DNA of 64,000 bases, from contig NZ_LWAE01000001.1 in the NCBI RefSeq assembly GCF_001623875.1, positions 1,240,001 to 1,304,000 on the forward strand, in the 5' to 3' direction. The position numbers and the translations under genes were made by a program. Positions 45,776 through 55,983 of the stretch are shown here, piece after piece (positions within the stretch are counted from its first letter, which is position 1; the number at the start of each line of letters is the position of its first letter). Source of the DNA: Clostridium magnum DSM 2767 (GTDB lineage: Bacteria > Bacillota > Clostridia > Clostridiales > Clostridiaceae). The notes under the pieces were generated by a model. That model made no database searches. It was given only the letters and a program-made list of their open reading frames with translations, and was not told the origin of the DNA.

Positions 45776-46993
45776 ATGGGAAAAAGAATAAAAAGTATGA
45801 TGTGCTGGATAATAATTCCTATCCTGTTGATTACATTAGTTGCCTATTATAAAGTGCAAAATATACCAACAACTATATTTATAAGAGAAGGTCAAAATAT
45901 AAAATCAGATACCTTGGTTAAGGTTTGTGAGCAAAGACAAAATAAAAATCTAATAAATAAAGTTGAAAAGGATAGAAAAGCAAGTGTAAATGTATTAGGC
46001 GTTTTTCCTATAAAATCTGTGTCTATAAAATCAGTAAGTAATGATGTAGTTTTATATCCAGGAGGTCAACCAATTGGAGTAAAATTAAGTACAAAAGGAG
46101 TCTTGGTAGTAGCTTTATCGGATATAAAAACAGATGGTGGTAAAATAACTAGTCCTGCTGCTATAGCGGGTATACAAATAGGTGATAATATTATAAAAAT
46201 AAATGGGTTAACAATGAAAAATTCAGAGCAAACCCAAAATGAAATTAATAACTGTGAAGGTAAGAATTTAAAGGTATTAATCGAGAGAAAAGGCGAACAA
46301 ATAGAGACAGTAATAAAACCTGTAAAGAGTTCAGATGATAATAAATACAAAGTAGGGTTATGGATAAGGGATTCTACAGCTGGGGTTGGAACATTGACTT
46401 TTTATGATGAAAGAAGTGGTATTTTTGCAGCTTTAGGTCATCCTATTACAGATGTGGATACAGGTACTATTTTGAATATAAATTCAGGTGAAATAATATC
46501 GTCATCTATTATATCAGTTAAAAAGGGCTTAAGAGGAAGTCCAGGAGAATTAAAAGGTATATTTGTTAACGAAGAAGATACATTAGGTCAAATACAAAAA
46601 AATACGGAATGTGGTATATTTGGGAAAACTGAAACTAAATTGACTAATAAATCTAGTAAGCCTATGAAAGTGGCACTGAGAAATGAAATAAAAGAAGGAC
46701 CTGCCAAAATTTTAACTACAATAGATGGAGAAGAGCCTAAGTTTTATGATATACAAATAGAAAAACTCTTGGCGCAAGATAATCCAGGGCCTAAAAGTAT
46801 GGTTATAAGAGTAACTGATCAAAAACTTTTGGAAAAAACTGGAGGAATTGTTCAAGGGATGAGTGGTAGTCCTATAATACAGGATAACAAAATAGTCGGA
46901 GCAGTAACACATGTATTAATAAATAAGCCTGATGTAGGTTATGGAATATATATAGAGTGGATGTTAAAGGATGCAAACATTTTATCAAAATAG
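45776..46993 (+). CDS. spoIVB: SpoIVB serine peptidase (sporulation signalling)
   Basis: Secreted by the forespore, it triggers SpoIVFB or related signalling for late sigma activation. The 405 residues have an N-terminal membrane helix (about 9-26), a PDZ domain (about 100-180, with IAGIQIGDNIIKING) and an S55 peptidase domain. His is in ALGHPITDVDTG (H222) and Ser in QGMSGSPI (363-365). ATG follows ACAGGAGG. It lies just before spo0A, a conserved pair in spore formers. Confidence 0.94.
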   Translation: MGKRIKSMMCWIIIPILLITLVAYYKVQNIPTTIFIREGQNIKSDTLVKVCEQRQNKNLINKVEKDRKASVNVLGVFPIKSVSIKSVSNDVVLYPGGQPIGVKLSTKGVLVVALSDIKTDGGKITSPAAIAGIQIGDNIIKINGLTMKNSEQTQNEINNCEGKNLKVLIERKGEQIETVIKPVKSSDDNKYKVGLWIRDSTAGVGTLTFYDERSGIFAALGHPITDVDTGTILNINSGEIISSSIISVKKGLRGSPGELKGIFVNEEDTLGQIQKNTECGIFGKTETKLTNKSSKPMKVALRNEIKEGPAKILTTIDGEEPKFYDIQIEKLLAQDNPGPKSMVIRVTDQKLLEKTGGIVQGMSGSPIIQDNKIVGAVTHVLINKPDVGYGIYIEWMLKDANILSK

Positions 46994-47159
46994 CTTATTA
47001 GTAAAGACTTATTATCATAAAATGGAAAAATGTCATAAAAAATTAAAATAAATACAAAAACTATGGTAAATTAAAGGTAAATCATTGTATAATATAAAGA
47101 TAGCATAAAATATGCTATCTTTTAAATTTGAAAATATATCAAAAAAAATTTTCTCATAA

Positions 47160-47187
47160 GAAGGAATTAAACTTCTTTTGTCGAATT
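47160..47187 (+). promoter_or_regulatory. Sigma-H-type promoter of spo0A with an overlapping 0A box
   Basis: AAGGAATTA at 47161 and GAAT at 47183 fit the sigma-H pattern AGGAWWW - spacer - GAAT. TGTCGAA at 47179-47185 is a perfect 0A box overlapping the -10 region. This predicts sigma-H-driven, Spo0A-autoregulated expression, as known for spo0A. Confidence 0.65.
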
Positions 47188-47237
47188 TATTATTTGTTAA
47201 GATATGGGAATTAATAAGATAAAGGGGAGTAATAAAT

Positions 47238-48053
47238 ATGGAAGAATCAAAAATAAGTGTAATTATTGCAGATGATAACAAAGAGTTTTGTAATATTCTA
47301 AATGATTACCTTTTAAATCAGAGAGATATCGTGGTTACAGGAATTGCAAAAGATGGAATAGAAGCTTTAAAGCTTATAGAAGAAAAGAAGCCGGATTTAG
47401 TAGTATTAGATATTATAATGCCGCATCTTGATGGTCTTGGAGTTTTAGAGAGATTAAATAGTATGAATATAAGTCCTATGCCAAGAATAATAGTTCTTTC
47501 TGCAGTTGGTCAGGATAAAATTACCCAAAGAGCTATTACACTGGGAGCAGATTACTATGTAGTGAAGCCTTTTGATATGGATGTGTTTACCAAAAGGATA
47601 AGACAAATGTTTAATAACACTATAAGCAGTGGAGATGAGACAAGGAAAACTGTAGCAATAATTGATACAACAGAAATAAAATTTACTAAGACTGAACCTA
47701 CAAATTTAGAGCAAGAAATAACAAATATTATTCATGAAATAGGAGTTCCTGCACATATTAAAGGATATATGTATTTAAGAGAAGCAATAACTATGGTTGT
47801 TAATAATATGGAACTTTTATCTGCAGTTACAAAAGAATTATATCCTTCAATAGCTAAGCAATATAATACTACAGCAAGTAGAGTGGAAAGAGCGATAAGA
47901 CATGCGATTGAAGTGGCTTGGTCAAGAGGCCAAGTTGAAACAATAAATAAGATATTTGGCTATACAATACATAATGATAAAGGTAAGCCAACAAACTCAG
48001 AATTTATTGCAATGGTAGCGGATAAGTTAAGACTCAAAAATAAAGTAAGTTAG
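47238..48053 (+). CDS. spo0A: Sporulation master regulator Spo0A
   Basis: A phosphorelay response regulator that commits the cell to sporulation. Residues 1-125 form the receiver domain with acidic pocket ADDN, phosphoacceptor D58 in VVLDIIMP, and KPFDM. The C-terminal DNA-binding domain carries [52 protein letters not shown] and the [14 protein letters not shown] end. ATG follows AAAGGGGAG. A strong terminator lies about 10 bp after the stop. Confidence 0.98.
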   Translation: MEESKISVIIADDNKEFCNILNDYLLNQRDIVVTGIAKDGIEALKLIEEKKPDLVVLDIIMPHLDGLGVLERLNSMNISPMPRIIVLSAVGQDKITQRAITLGADYYVVKPFDMDVFTKRIRQMFNNTISSGDETRKTVAIIDTTEIKFTKTEPTNLEQEITNIIHEIGVPAHIKGYMYLREAITMVVNNMELLSAVTKELYPSIAKQYNTTASRVERAIRHAIEVAWSRGQVETINKIFGYTIHNDKGKPTNSEFIAMVADKLRLKNKVS

Positions 48054-48064
48054 TACATCGAATT

Positions 48065-48107
48065 GAAGTCTTCTTATTCGTTAAATATGAATAAGAAGAC
48101 TTTTTTG
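48065..48107 (+). terminator. Terminator after spo0A
   Basis: GAAGTCTTCTTATTC pairs with GAATAAGAAGACTT, followed by TTTTTTG. Confidence 0.9.
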
Positions 48108-48158
48108 AATACTAGAATAACGTTTAATGACATACTATTAAACAAGGAAGGTGATAAC

Positions 48159-48341
48159 ATGATAATAGATTTAGAAATAGAAGAAATCAAAAACATAGAA
48201 AACTTAATAATAAGTAGAATTAATGATCTTAGAGATAAACTTACAGATGATACTGATAAAGAAGAGGAGCTAAAAGAGATTATAAGAGATTATAAGAGAA
48301 TTGTACAAAAAATAGATGAACAATTATCGATAAATAAATAA
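48159..48341 (+). CDS. Small acidic helical protein of unknown function
   Basis: A 60-residue protein made almost wholly of charged helix: IEEIKNIENLIISRINDLRDKL, then KEEELKEIIRDYKRIVQKIDEQL, so probably a helical hairpin or coiled coil. ATG 48159 has a very good site (AAGGAAGGTG), which makes it a believable gene. The frame reaches further upstream but that part is the spo0A terminator. I recognise no family. Confidence 0.6.
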   Translation: MIIDLEIEEIKNIENLIISRINDLRDKLTDDTDKEEELKEIIRDYKRIVQKIDEQLSINK

Positions 48342-48365
48342 TATATGTTAAACAATTTAATATAG

Positions 48366-48396
48366 CCCCCCTAGGTCTTATATACTAGGGGGATTT
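48366..48396 (+). terminator. Terminator after the small helical protein gene
   Basis: CCCCCTAG pairs with CTAGGGGG around a ten-base AT loop, followed by ATTTATAAATT. A GC-rich stem with a weak T tract. Confidence 0.7.
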
Positions 48397-48628
48397 ATAA
48401 ATTATTATATAAATATCTATATTGTAAAATTGTTCGTATTTTATAATATAGATATTTTTCTATTTGTAATTAACGCAAAGAAAAATAGTTTAGAATTTTA
48501 TGAAAAATACTAAGATGAAAAAGGTTCCTTTAATTGACAACTAAAGGTTGAAAGTATAAAATTATTATTAAATTAAAAAGTAGATTAATATTATCGCTTA
48601 AACCAATAATATCTGGAGGTATAACATA

Positions 48629-49150
48629 ATGGATTTTACTGAAAAAACTGTAGAGACTAAAAATATATTTAAAGGAAAAATTATTGATGTAAATTTACAT
48701 ACTGTTGAATTACCTAATGGAAGAAGAGCAAGTAGAGAAGTTGTAAATCATCCTGGTGGGGTAGCTATATTAGCCTATAAGGATGAGAATACTGTTATAT
48801 TAGTAGAACAGTTTAGAAAACCTATAGAAAAAATTCTTTTGGAATTACCAGCAGGTAAGCTTGAAAAAGGTGAAGATATAGAGCTATGCGGTATAAGAGA
48901 ATTGGAAGAAGAAACAGGTTATAAAGCTAAAGAATTTAAATATTTAGGTAAGATTGTTTCAAGTCCAGGATTCTGTGATGAATATATATACATATATATG
49001 GCTAAGGGATTGTATAAAGGTCAAGATGGCTTAGGTGATGAAGATGAATTTATAAATATAAGAGAAATAAAAATAGATAAGATAAAAGAAATGATAAAAA
49101 ACGGGGAAATAATAGATTCTAAAACCATAAGTGCTTTTATGATGATATAA
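48629..49150 (+). CDS. nudF: NUDIX hydrolase, ADP-ribose pyrophosphatase type
   Basis: Hydrolyses ADP-ribose and similar nucleoside diphosphates. The 173 residues contain the NUDIX box GKLEKGEDIELCGIRELEEE TGY (about residues 79-102), preceded by VILVEQFRKPIEKILLELPAG, which is typical of the ADPRase subgroup. ATG follows TCTGGAGG. It lies before spoIIM, a usual clostridial neighbour. Confidence 0.9.
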   Translation: MDFTEKTVETKNIFKGKIIDVNLHTVELPNGRRASREVVNHPGGVAILAYKDENTVILVEQFRKPIEKILLELPAGKLEKGEDIELCGIRELEEETGYKAKEFKYLGKIVSSPGFCDEYIYIYMAKGLYKGQDGLGDEDEFINIREIKIDKIKEMIKNGEIIDSKTISAFMMI

Positions 49151-49219
49151 GTCAGTCATATAACTCTTTTGTTAGTCATAAATATTTAAAAGGTGGGTAA
49201 ACAAAAGGGGGATGAAATT

Positions 49220-49870
49220 ATGTCAGAAAACAAAATATTAGCTCTTATGAATAAGCATGTAGAAAATAACTTTTGGCTTTACGTAGTAAGTCTTTTGTGT
49301 GTTTGTACCGGAATAGTAATGGGAATATACAGTGTTAGATACATGGGTGGTTTTGAAAAGAGTGATCTTTTAAGTTATCTTAAAAATTTCAGTACTACTA
49401 TTAACTCTGGTGGTATAAATTATAAATCTATTCTTATTGAAACAATTAAAAGTAATATACCTATTCTATTAGTTGTATGGTTTCTTGGACTTACTATGAT
49501 AGGAATTCCAGTTATATTAATAATAGATATAATAAAGGGATTTACTATAGGTTTTAGTATAAGTTTTATAATAAACGGCATGGGTATTAAAGGTATGTGG
49601 TTTTCACTTCTAGGTGTATTACCTCAAAATATTATATATATTCCCTGCATAATATTTGCATCTGTGCTTGCTATGGAATTTTCTTTGACAATACTTAGAG
49701 ACAGGGCTAATAGACAATGGACATCAAATATATGGGTCAGGATTACTTCCTATTCTTTTTCATTTATGATAGTAGTGATCCTTATGTTTATTGGATTTTT
49801 CATGGAAGCTTATATTACTCCTAATATGATCAAATTTATAGTAGCAAGTATTGGATGTGGTATATTATGA
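49220..49870 (+). CDS. spoIIM: Stage II sporulation protein M
   Basis: Part of the SpoIID-M-P peptidoglycan machinery that drives engulfment. The 216 residues have about five hydrophobic segments, with NFWLYVVSLLCVCTGIVMGIYSV near the N-terminus, GLTMIGIPVILIIDIIKGFTIGFS in the middle and GLLPQNIIYIP-like LLGVLPQNIIYIPCI. ATG 49220 follows AGGGGGATG. The stop overlaps the next gene as ATGA. Confidence 0.92.
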   Translation: MSENKILALMNKHVENNFWLYVVSLLCVCTGIVMGIYSVRYMGGFEKSDLLSYLKNFSTTINSGGINYKSILIETIKSNIPILLVVWFLGLTMIGIPVILIIDIIKGFTIGFSISFIINGMGIKGMWFSLLGVLPQNIIYIPCIIFASVLAMEFSLTILRDRANRQWTSNIWVRITSYSFSFMIVVILMFIGFFMEAYITPNMIKFIVASIGCGIL

Positions 49871-50088
49871 GTATAGATAAAGAATTTGGTGATTTTATAA
49901 TAGTACTATTAAAGTGTTTTTTGATTCTTATATTTTTTGGATTGTTATTACCAAAAGTTCTAGACTATATTTTATATTACTTTATAAGTAAACCTAATGT
50001 TTACGATAATAGTATACTTGTTAATAATATTGTTAATAAGAATTTAGATATTATTTATAAATATATAACTGTTTTTAATGATTTTTAA
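49867..50088 (+). CDS. Small membrane protein coupled to spoIIM
   Basis: A 73-residue protein with one strongly hydrophobic stretch (about residues 10-40, LLKCFLILIFFGLLLPKVLDYILYYF) and a polar C-terminus. ATG 49867 overlaps the spoIIM stop (ATGA), so it is likely translated by coupling. I recognise no family; a role beside SpoIIM in engulfment is only a guess from linkage. Confidence 0.55.
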   Translation: MSIDKEFGDFIIVLLKCFLILIFFGLLLPKVLDYILYYFISKPNVYDNSILVNNIVNKNLDIIYKYITVFNDF

Positions 50089-50195
50089 GACTATAATAAT
50101 ACTATAAAGTGAAGTTTATTATAAATGATAAAAAAATAAGCAATTGACTATTGGATTAGATCTGAATAAAATGCTTAAAAGGGTAGGAGAAAACT

Positions 50196-51074
50196 ATGAG
50201 TAACCTTTTATTAAAGTATATTGAAGAGTTGGAAAAGAAGCACGTAAGTAAAAATACATTAGATGCGTATGTAAGAGATATTAGTAGGTTTAATAATTTT
50301 ATAAAACAAAGAAAAGAGAAAATAACAGAAATTGAAATAGTTTCAGTTATGGCCTATGTTCAATATTTGCAAAAGGAAGGAAAGGCTGCATCATCTATTG
50401 TGAGAAATATAGTTTCCTTAAGAAATTTTTATAAATATCTTATGAAAAAAGGTATTATTAATGAAAATCCTGTTGTAGATTATGAAATACCTAAAATTAA
50501 ACATAATATACCGAAGATTTTGACGATTGAAGAGGTAGACAAGTTGCTTTCTGCACCAAGTTTAAGCATAAATAAAGGTATAAGAGATAAAGCTATGCTT
50601 GAGGTTGTGTATGCCACAGGAATGAAAGTAACAGAACTTTTGAATTTAACAATATATGATATAAATTTAAAATTATCTTATATTAAGTGTAAGGGTTCAA
50701 AAAATCAGGAAAGGATAATACCTATAGGGTCTTTTGCGGTAAAATGTCTTGAAGAATATTTAAGAATAAGGCCAAAGATAAATATTTATAATTTGGATTT
50801 ACTTTTCTTAAATTTAAAGGGTGTTCAAATGACTAGACAGGGATTTTGGAAAATAATTAAGTATTATGCAGACGAAGCCCATATAGATACAAATATCAAT
50901 GCCTTTACACTTAGACATTCTTTTGCGGTACATCTTTTACAGAATGGAGCAGATATAAAATCAGTTCAAGAACTTTTAGGACATAAAGATATGTCTGCCA
51001 CACAGATATACTCTAGCATTTCCAGAAAGAATAAAATTGCAGAGGTGTATAAGAAATCTCATCCCAGGGCATAA
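50196..51074 (+). CDS. XerD-like tyrosine recombinase with altered catalytic residues
   Basis: A 292-residue tyrosine recombinase: SAM-like N-terminal domain (about 1-90) and catalytic domain. Family active sites use R-K-H-R-H/W-Y. Here the first Arg is Lys (K144 in [11 protein letters not shown]) and the His three before the second Arg is Phe (F237 in AFTLRHSF). K169 or K166, R240, H263 and Y272 are kept. Full strand exchange is therefore doubtful. It sits in the xerD position before deoB. ATG follows GGTAGGAG. Confidence 0.85.
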   Translation: MSNLLLKYIEELEKKHVSKNTLDAYVRDISRFNNFIKQRKEKITEIEIVSVMAYVQYLQKEGKAASSIVRNIVSLRNFYKYLMKKGIINENPVVDYEIPKIKHNIPKILTIEEVDKLLSAPSLSINKGIRDKAMLEVVYATGMKVTELLNLTIYDINLKLSYIKCKGSKNQERIIPIGSFAVKCLEEYLRIRPKINIYNLDLLFLNLKGVQMTRQGFWKIIKYYADEAHIDTNINAFTLRHSFAVHLLQNGADIKSVQELLGHKDMSATQIYSSISRKNKIAEVYKKSHPRA

Positions 51075-51106
51075 GAATCTTAGTAACATATGAAGGGAAG
51101 GTAAGT

Positions 51107-52294
51107 ATGAAGAGAAGGATTATATTAATCGTACTTGATAGTGTAGGTATAGGGGAACTTCCAGATGCGAAGGATTATGGTGATGTGGGGAGTGATACTT
51201 TAGGAAATATATCAAGGGCTGTTGGTGGAATAAGGTTGCCTAATATGGAGAATATAGGTCTCGGTAATATAACAGGTATAAAAAATATTGTTGATGTCGA
51301 ACAGCCAACAGGTGCCTTTGGAAAATGTGCAGAACTATCTATTGGTAAAGACACGGTAACAGGTCACTGGGAAATTGCAGGCTCAGTATTAAGAAAGCCT
51401 CTTAACACTTATCCAAATGGATTTCCAGAAGATATTATTAAAGAGTTTGAAAATAAAATAGGTAGAAAAATAATTGGTAATAAGGTAGCTTCCGGGACAG
51501 AGATAATAAAGGAATTAGGAGAAGAGCATATAAAAACTGGATATCCAATAGTATATACCTCTGCCGATAGTGTTTTTCAAATAGCTGCTCATGAAGAGAT
51601 AATTCCGTTGGAAAAACTATATAAAATGTGTTCGATAGCAAGAGAAATGTTTATAGGGGAGAAGGCAATAGGTAGAATAATTGCTAGGCCTTTTATTGGC
51701 AAAGTTGGCGAATTTACAAGAACACCTAATAGAAAAGATTTTGCGCTAGATCCCTTTGATAAAACTATGTTGGATTATATGAAAGAAAAAGGTTTGGATG
51801 TTATTGCTGTAGGTAAAATTGAAGATATATATAATAAAAGAGGTATAACAGAGGCAGTTCATATAAAAAACAATATGGATGGTGTGGATAAAACCTTAGA
51901 ATTCATGAAGAAAGATAACAGGGGTATTATTTTTACAAATTTGGTTGAATTTGACATGCTTTATGGTCATAGAAATGATGTTCAGGGGTATGCTCAAGCG
52001 TTGATGGATTTTGACAATAGAATGCCTGAGATCATATCTTTTATGAGGGATGAAGATATACTAATATTAACTGCAGATCATGGCTGTGATCCTACAACGG
52101 TTAGTACAGATCACTCTAGAGAATATATACCAGTACTTATATATGGTAAAAGAATAAAAAGCGGTATAAATATTGGCATAAGAAAAAGCTATTCAGATAT
52201 TGGAAAAACTATTTTGCATTTACTAAATGTGGAGAATGATTTATACGGGGAGAGTTTTGCAAATAAAATATGGAATGGTATAGACTATCTTTAA
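51107..52294 (+). CDS. deoB: Phosphopentomutase
   Basis: Interconverts (deoxy)ribose 1- and 5-phosphate in nucleoside catabolism. The 395 residues of this alkaline-phosphatase-fold enzyme start with IILIVLDSVGIGELPDAKDYGDVGSDTLGN (metal Asp and phosphorylated Thr). KDTVTGHWEIAG, DMLYGHRNDVQGY, ILTADHGCDPTT and STDHSREYIPVLIYG follow. ATG follows GAAGGGAAGG. It precedes pdp, forming a nucleoside-salvage pair. Confidence 0.96.
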   Translation: MKRRIILIVLDSVGIGELPDAKDYGDVGSDTLGNISRAVGGIRLPNMENIGLGNITGIKNIVDVEQPTGAFGKCAELSIGKDTVTGHWEIAGSVLRKPLNTYPNGFPEDIIKEFENKIGRKIIGNKVASGTEIIKELGEEHIKTGYPIVYTSADSVFQIAAHEEIIPLEKLYKMCSIAREMFIGEKAIGRIIARPFIGKVGEFTRTPNRKDFALDPFDKTMLDYMKEKGLDVIAVGKIEDIYNKRGITEAVHIKNNMDGVDKTLEFMKKDNRGIIFTNLVEFDMLYGHRNDVQGYAQALMDFDNRMPEIISFMRDEDILILTADHGCDPTTVSTDHSREYIPVLIYGKRIKSGINIGIRKSYSDIGKTILHLLNVENDLYGESFANKIWNGIDYL

Positions 52295-52344
52295 TATAGA
52301 AAGAGGGGTGAGTTTACTTTATATAATTTATAAAGTAGTTAGCT

Positions 52345-53649
52345 ATGAGAATGTATGATTTAATTCTTAAAAAGAGAAACGGTGAAGAACTTAGTAGGGA
52401 AGAGATAGATTATTTTATCGAAAATTATACAAAGGGAACTATTCCGGATTACCAAGCATCAGCCTTCATAATGGCTGTATTTTTTCAAGGGATGAATAGA
52501 AGGGAGACTGCAGATTTAACCGTGGCTATGGTTAAATCTGGGGATGTCTTAGACCTTTCTAAGATTGAAGGTATAAAGGTAGATAAGCACAGTACTGGTG
52601 GTGTTGGAGATACAACTACATTAGTACTTGCTCCTATGGTTGCATCTTTAGGTATACCTGTAGCAAAAATGTCAGGAAGAGGACTGGGACATACAGGTGG
52701 TACTATTGATAAATTAGAATCATTTAAGGGTTTTTCGGTAGATATGCCTGAAGAAAAGTTTATAGATAATGTAAATAAAATAAAGATGGCCTTAGTTAGT
52801 CAAACTGGAGAGCTGGCACCTGCAGATAAAAAATTATATTCATTAAGGGATGTTACAGCAACAGTTGACAATGTGTCTTTAATAGCATCTAGTGTAATGA
52901 GTAAAAAGATAGCGGCTGGTGCTGATGCTATTGTTCTTGATGTTAAAGTAGGGGATGGAGCATTTATGAAGACTTCTGAAGCTGCTTTAGAGTTAGCGAA
53001 TGAGATGGTTGGCATAGGTAAGAGTGTGGGAAGGAATACTGTAGCAGTAATATCAGATATGGATCAACCCTTAGGATTTGCTATAGGCAATGCCTTGGAA
53101 GTAGAGGAGGCTATAAATACTTTGAAAGGAACAGGGCCTAAAGATTTATTAGAGTTGTGTCTTGTATTAGGAAGCAATATGGTAGTTCTTGCAGAAAAGG
53201 CTAAAACTTTAGAGGAAGCTCGAGCTATGCTTGCTGAAGTTATAGAATCTGGTAAAGCACTAAATAAATTAAAAGAATTTGTTGCGGCACAAGGTGGAGA
53301 TGCATCTTGTATTGATGATTCTGGAAAGCTTCCAAAAGCTAAATATGTTATACCGGTAGTAGTTGATAAAGACGGTTATGTAAGGAAAATCAATGCTCAG
53401 AGAATAGGGCTTATTGCTATGGAACTTGGGGCAGGCAGAGCTACAAAAGAAAGTGTTATAGATTTATCAGTAGGTATAGTCTTAAATAAAAAAAGAGGAG
53501 ATGAGGTTAAAAAAGGTGACATTATAGCATATGTACATAGCAGCAGTGAAGAAAAAGGAAAAAAAGCATCAGAAGATATATTAAATAATTATGTTATAGA
53601 GTCAAAATATGAAAATAATATTCCGCTTATCTACAATATAGTCAGATAA
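52345..53649 (+). CDS. pdp: Pyrimidine-nucleoside phosphorylase
   Basis: Phosphorolyses uridine and thymidine. The 434 residues contain the family signature [17 protein letters not shown] (about residues 110-126), [20 protein letters not shown] for phosphate binding, [12 protein letters not shown], and the C-terminal barrel-sandwich domain. ATG 52345 has only a distant ribosome site and the coding start fits family length. It forms a catabolic pair with deoB. Confidence 0.95.
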   Translation: MRMYDLILKKRNGEELSREEIDYFIENYTKGTIPDYQASAFIMAVFFQGMNRRETADLTVAMVKSGDVLDLSKIEGIKVDKHSTGGVGDTTTLVLAPMVASLGIPVAKMSGRGLGHTGGTIDKLESFKGFSVDMPEEKFIDNVNKIKMALVSQTGELAPADKKLYSLRDVTATVDNVSLIASSVMSKKIAAGADAIVLDVKVGDGAFMKTSEAALELANEMVGIGKSVGRNTVAVISDMDQPLGFAIGNALEVEEAINTLKGTGPKDLLELCLVLGSNMVVLAEKAKTLEEARAMLAEVIESGKALNKLKEFVAAQGGDASCIDDSGKLPKAKYVIPVVVDKDGYVRKINAQRIGLIAMELGAGRATKESVIDLSVGIVLNKKRGDEVKKGDIIAYVHSSSEEKGKKASEDILNNYVIESKYENNIPLIYNIVR

Positions 53650-53679
53650 CAAATATATTGTTCAAGTTTAAAGGTTAAG

Positions 53680-53724
53680 AAAAAACACAACATTAATTCC
53701 GATGAATTAGTGTTGTGTTTTTCT
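53680..53724 (+). terminator. Terminator after pdp
   Basis: AAAAACACAACATTAATT pairs with AATTAGTGTTGTGTTTTT around CCGATG, ending in T residues. It closes the deoB-pdp unit. Confidence 0.88.
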
Positions 53725-53806
53725 TAGCATTAGGTGTATTAAATATTTCTGTGATAATATTATTAAATTCGGGAGAAAATACACTTAAAGGAAGGAGGAA
53801 AAAAAC

Positions 53807-55009
53807 ATGAAAAAGAGAAAAAGACTTTTAATAAGCTTGGTGTTAATCTTAATTTTTACTATAGGTATTTTTGTTAGACCAGTTAAAGCAAATCCAACTC
53901 AGGGAGCTAAGCAAGATACCAAAGCTGAGGAAAGTGGCTTAAATGTAGATGCCAGATCTGCTTTGCTTATGGAACCGATAAGTGGAAAAATAATTTATGA
54001 AAAGGGCTCTCATGAAAAATTACCGCCAGCCTCTGTTACGAAGATTATGACTATGCTTTTAACAATGGAAGCTGTAGATTCTGGTAAAATAAAAATGTCT
54101 GATAAGGTTACAATAAGTGAAAACTCAAAAAAAATGGGCGGAAGTTCTATGCTTCTAGATACAGGAGAAGTTAGAACAGTAGAAGAACTAATTAAAGGTA
54201 TAGGTATTGCTTCTGGTAATGATGCAGCAGTAGCAATGGCAGAATATTTAGCAGGTAGTGAAGAGGCATTCGTAAAACTTATGAATGAAAGAGCTGAGCA
54301 GCTTGAAATGAAGGATACATCCTTTAAAAATTGCACTGGATTAAGTGCACCAGGTCATGTAACTACAGCTTACGACATATCCTTAATGTCTAGAGAGTTA
54401 TTAAAACATCCTACAATATTAAAATACACCGGAACATATATGGAAACTATTTCTGAAGGAAGAAAGAGTCCAATAGGACTAGTAAATCATAATAAACTAG
54501 TTAGGTTTTTTAAGGGTTGCGATGGTTTAAAAACAGGATTTACAGATGAAGCAAAGTACTGTATATCAGCGACTGCTACAAGAGATGGAGTCAGAATGCT
54601 TACAGTAATAATGGGTTCGCCGAGCTTTAAGGTAAGAAATAAAGATGCTAGTATGCTCATGAATTATGGTTTTTCAAAGTATGATTCTAAAAAAGTCTTG
54701 ACTAAAGGAATGGATGTTGAGAAAGTTCTATTAAATAGTAAGGGTGATAGATTCTTCATGGCTAAGGCTGAAGAAGACCTAAATGTAATTATGGAAGAAG
54801 GTAGAGATAGTAAAATAACTAAAAAATGTATTATAGATAAAGACAAAAAAGAATTTAAAGCACATGAAGTAGTTGGTTATTGTGAAGTATACGTAAATGG
54901 AGAACTAGCTGGAAAAGCTAAACTTTATAGTGATAGAGATATAAAGAAAGCAGGTATTTTAGGCAACCTGAAGGATAACCTTGGTAGAATCTTAGATAAT
55001 GGTATTTAG
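53807..55009 (+). CDS. dacF: D-alanyl-D-alanine carboxypeptidase, DacF type (first copy)
   Basis: Trims pentapeptide side chains of peptidoglycan. The 400 residues have a signal peptide (about 1-28), the SxxK active site SVTK (76-79), the SGND motif, and the KTG motif in GLKTGFTDEAKY. A C-terminal PBP5-type domain and tail follow. ATG follows GAAGGAGG. A paralogue lies 2.8 kb downstream; sporulation-linked expression is plausible by family but not shown by a clear promoter here. Confidence 0.92.
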   Translation: MKKRKRLLISLVLILIFTIGIFVRPVKANPTQGAKQDTKAEESGLNVDARSALLMEPISGKIIYEKGSHEKLPPASVTKIMTMLLTMEAVDSGKIKMSDKVTISENSKKMGGSSMLLDTGEVRTVEELIKGIGIASGNDAAVAMAEYLAGSEEAFVKLMNERAEQLEMKDTSFKNCTGLSAPGHVTTAYDISLMSRELLKHPTILKYTGTYMETISEGRKSPIGLVNHNKLVRFFKGCDGLKTGFTDEAKYCISATATRDGVRMLTVIMGSPSFKVRNKDASMLMNYGFSKYDSKKVLTKGMDVEKVLLNSKGDRFFMAKAEEDLNVIMEEGRDSKITKKCIIDKDKKEFKAHEVVGYCEVYVNGELAGKAKLYSDRDIKKAGILGNLKDNLGRILDNGI

Positions 55010-55049
55010 GGTAAGTATAAATAAATTGAATAATGATGATATTAAAGAA

Positions 55050-55094
55050 ATGGTTCATGAAGAAATATTCTTGCATGAACCATCTGTTTTTTCT
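55050..55094 (+). terminator. Terminator after dacF
   Basis: ATGGTTCATG pairs with CATGAACCAT around a 14-base AT-rich loop, followed by CTGTTTTTTC. Confidence 0.8.
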
Positions 55095-55149
55095 GTAAAA
55101 TAGTTGACTTAATTACTAATGCTGTGGATAATTAAGAGTTGTAAGGACT

Positions 55150-55177
55150 GAAGTGTAAACTTGAATTCAGATGGCAC
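55150..55177 (+). repeat. Fragment of the structured dispersed repeat, copy R7
   Basis: GAAGTGTAAACTTGAAT-CAGATGG is the 5' end of the family, with one extra T, cut off after about 28 bases. No matching 3' part follows. Confidence 0.5.
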
Positions 55178-55224
55178 TATTTGTATAATGAAAAATATTT
55201 GTAGTTTAATTTAGGAGAGAATAT

Positions 55225-55983
55225 ATGTCTTTAAATATAAAAATAGAGAATTTTGAAGGACCTTTTGATCTACTCCTTCACTTAATTAAAAAAAATAAGA
55301 TGGATATATCCGATATAAAGATATATGAGATTACCAATCAGTACCTAGAGTATATACATACTATGGAGGAGATGGACCTTGAAATAACTTCTGAATTTAT
55401 AGTTATTGCAGCAACCTTAATTGAGATAAAGTCAAAACTACTTCTTCCAAAATCAAAAGATGATGAAAGTGCTGCGGATTTAGATGAAAAAGACTCGGAA
55501 AAAGAATTGATAGAGAAACTAATACAATACAAGAAGTTTAAGAATGCAGCATTATTTCTGAAGGAAAGAGAACAAGGCGCAGGAAGGATATTTAGTAAAA
55601 AGCCTGAAATAATAGAAGAAAAGAAGAAAAATGTAAACCCAAAGGATTTTCTTGAAGGGGTTAGTATACTGAAGTTGTACGAGCTTTATAGTAATTTAAT
55701 AACAACATATAGAAATAAGATAAATAGTTCTAATGTTATAAATAAAGAAATTCCTATAGATAAATTTAAAATTGAAGATAAAATGGAGTATTTAAAAGAA
55801 AATATACAAATCGGTAAAAAAGTACTATTTTCAGATATTATAAATGAATGTACATCAAAAATAGAGGCGGTTGTAACCTTTCTTGCATTACTAGAGCTTA
55901 TGAAATTGAGGTATATAATAGTAGTTCAGGAACAGAATTTTACAGAGATTTATGTGGAAAGGACAAATGGAGATGAAGAATGA
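55225..55983 (+). CDS. scpA: Segregation and condensation protein A
   Basis: The kleisin subunit that bridges SMC heads in chromosome condensation. The 252 residues begin [29 protein letters not shown], then [41 protein letters not shown] charged linker and a winged-helix C-terminus with [20 protein letters not shown] follow. ATG follows TTAGGAGAG. Its end overlaps scpB. Confidence 0.95.
   Translation: MSLNIKIENFEGPFDLLLHLIKKNKMDISDIKIYEITNQYLEYIHTMEEMDLEITSEFIVIAATLIEIKSKLLLPKSKDDESAADLDEKDSEKELIEKLIQYKKFKNAALFLKEREQGAGRIFSKKPEIIEEKKKNVNPKDFLEGVSILKLYELYSNLITTYRNKINSSNVINKEIPIDKFKIEDKMEYLKENIQIGKKVLFSDIINECTSKIEAVVTFLALLELMKLRYIIVVQEQNFTEIYVERTNGDEE

Noticed and set aside
48063..48158. Upstream extension of the small gene at 48159
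   Set aside because: This part of the frame is the spo0A terminator hairpin and lacks its own ribosome site.
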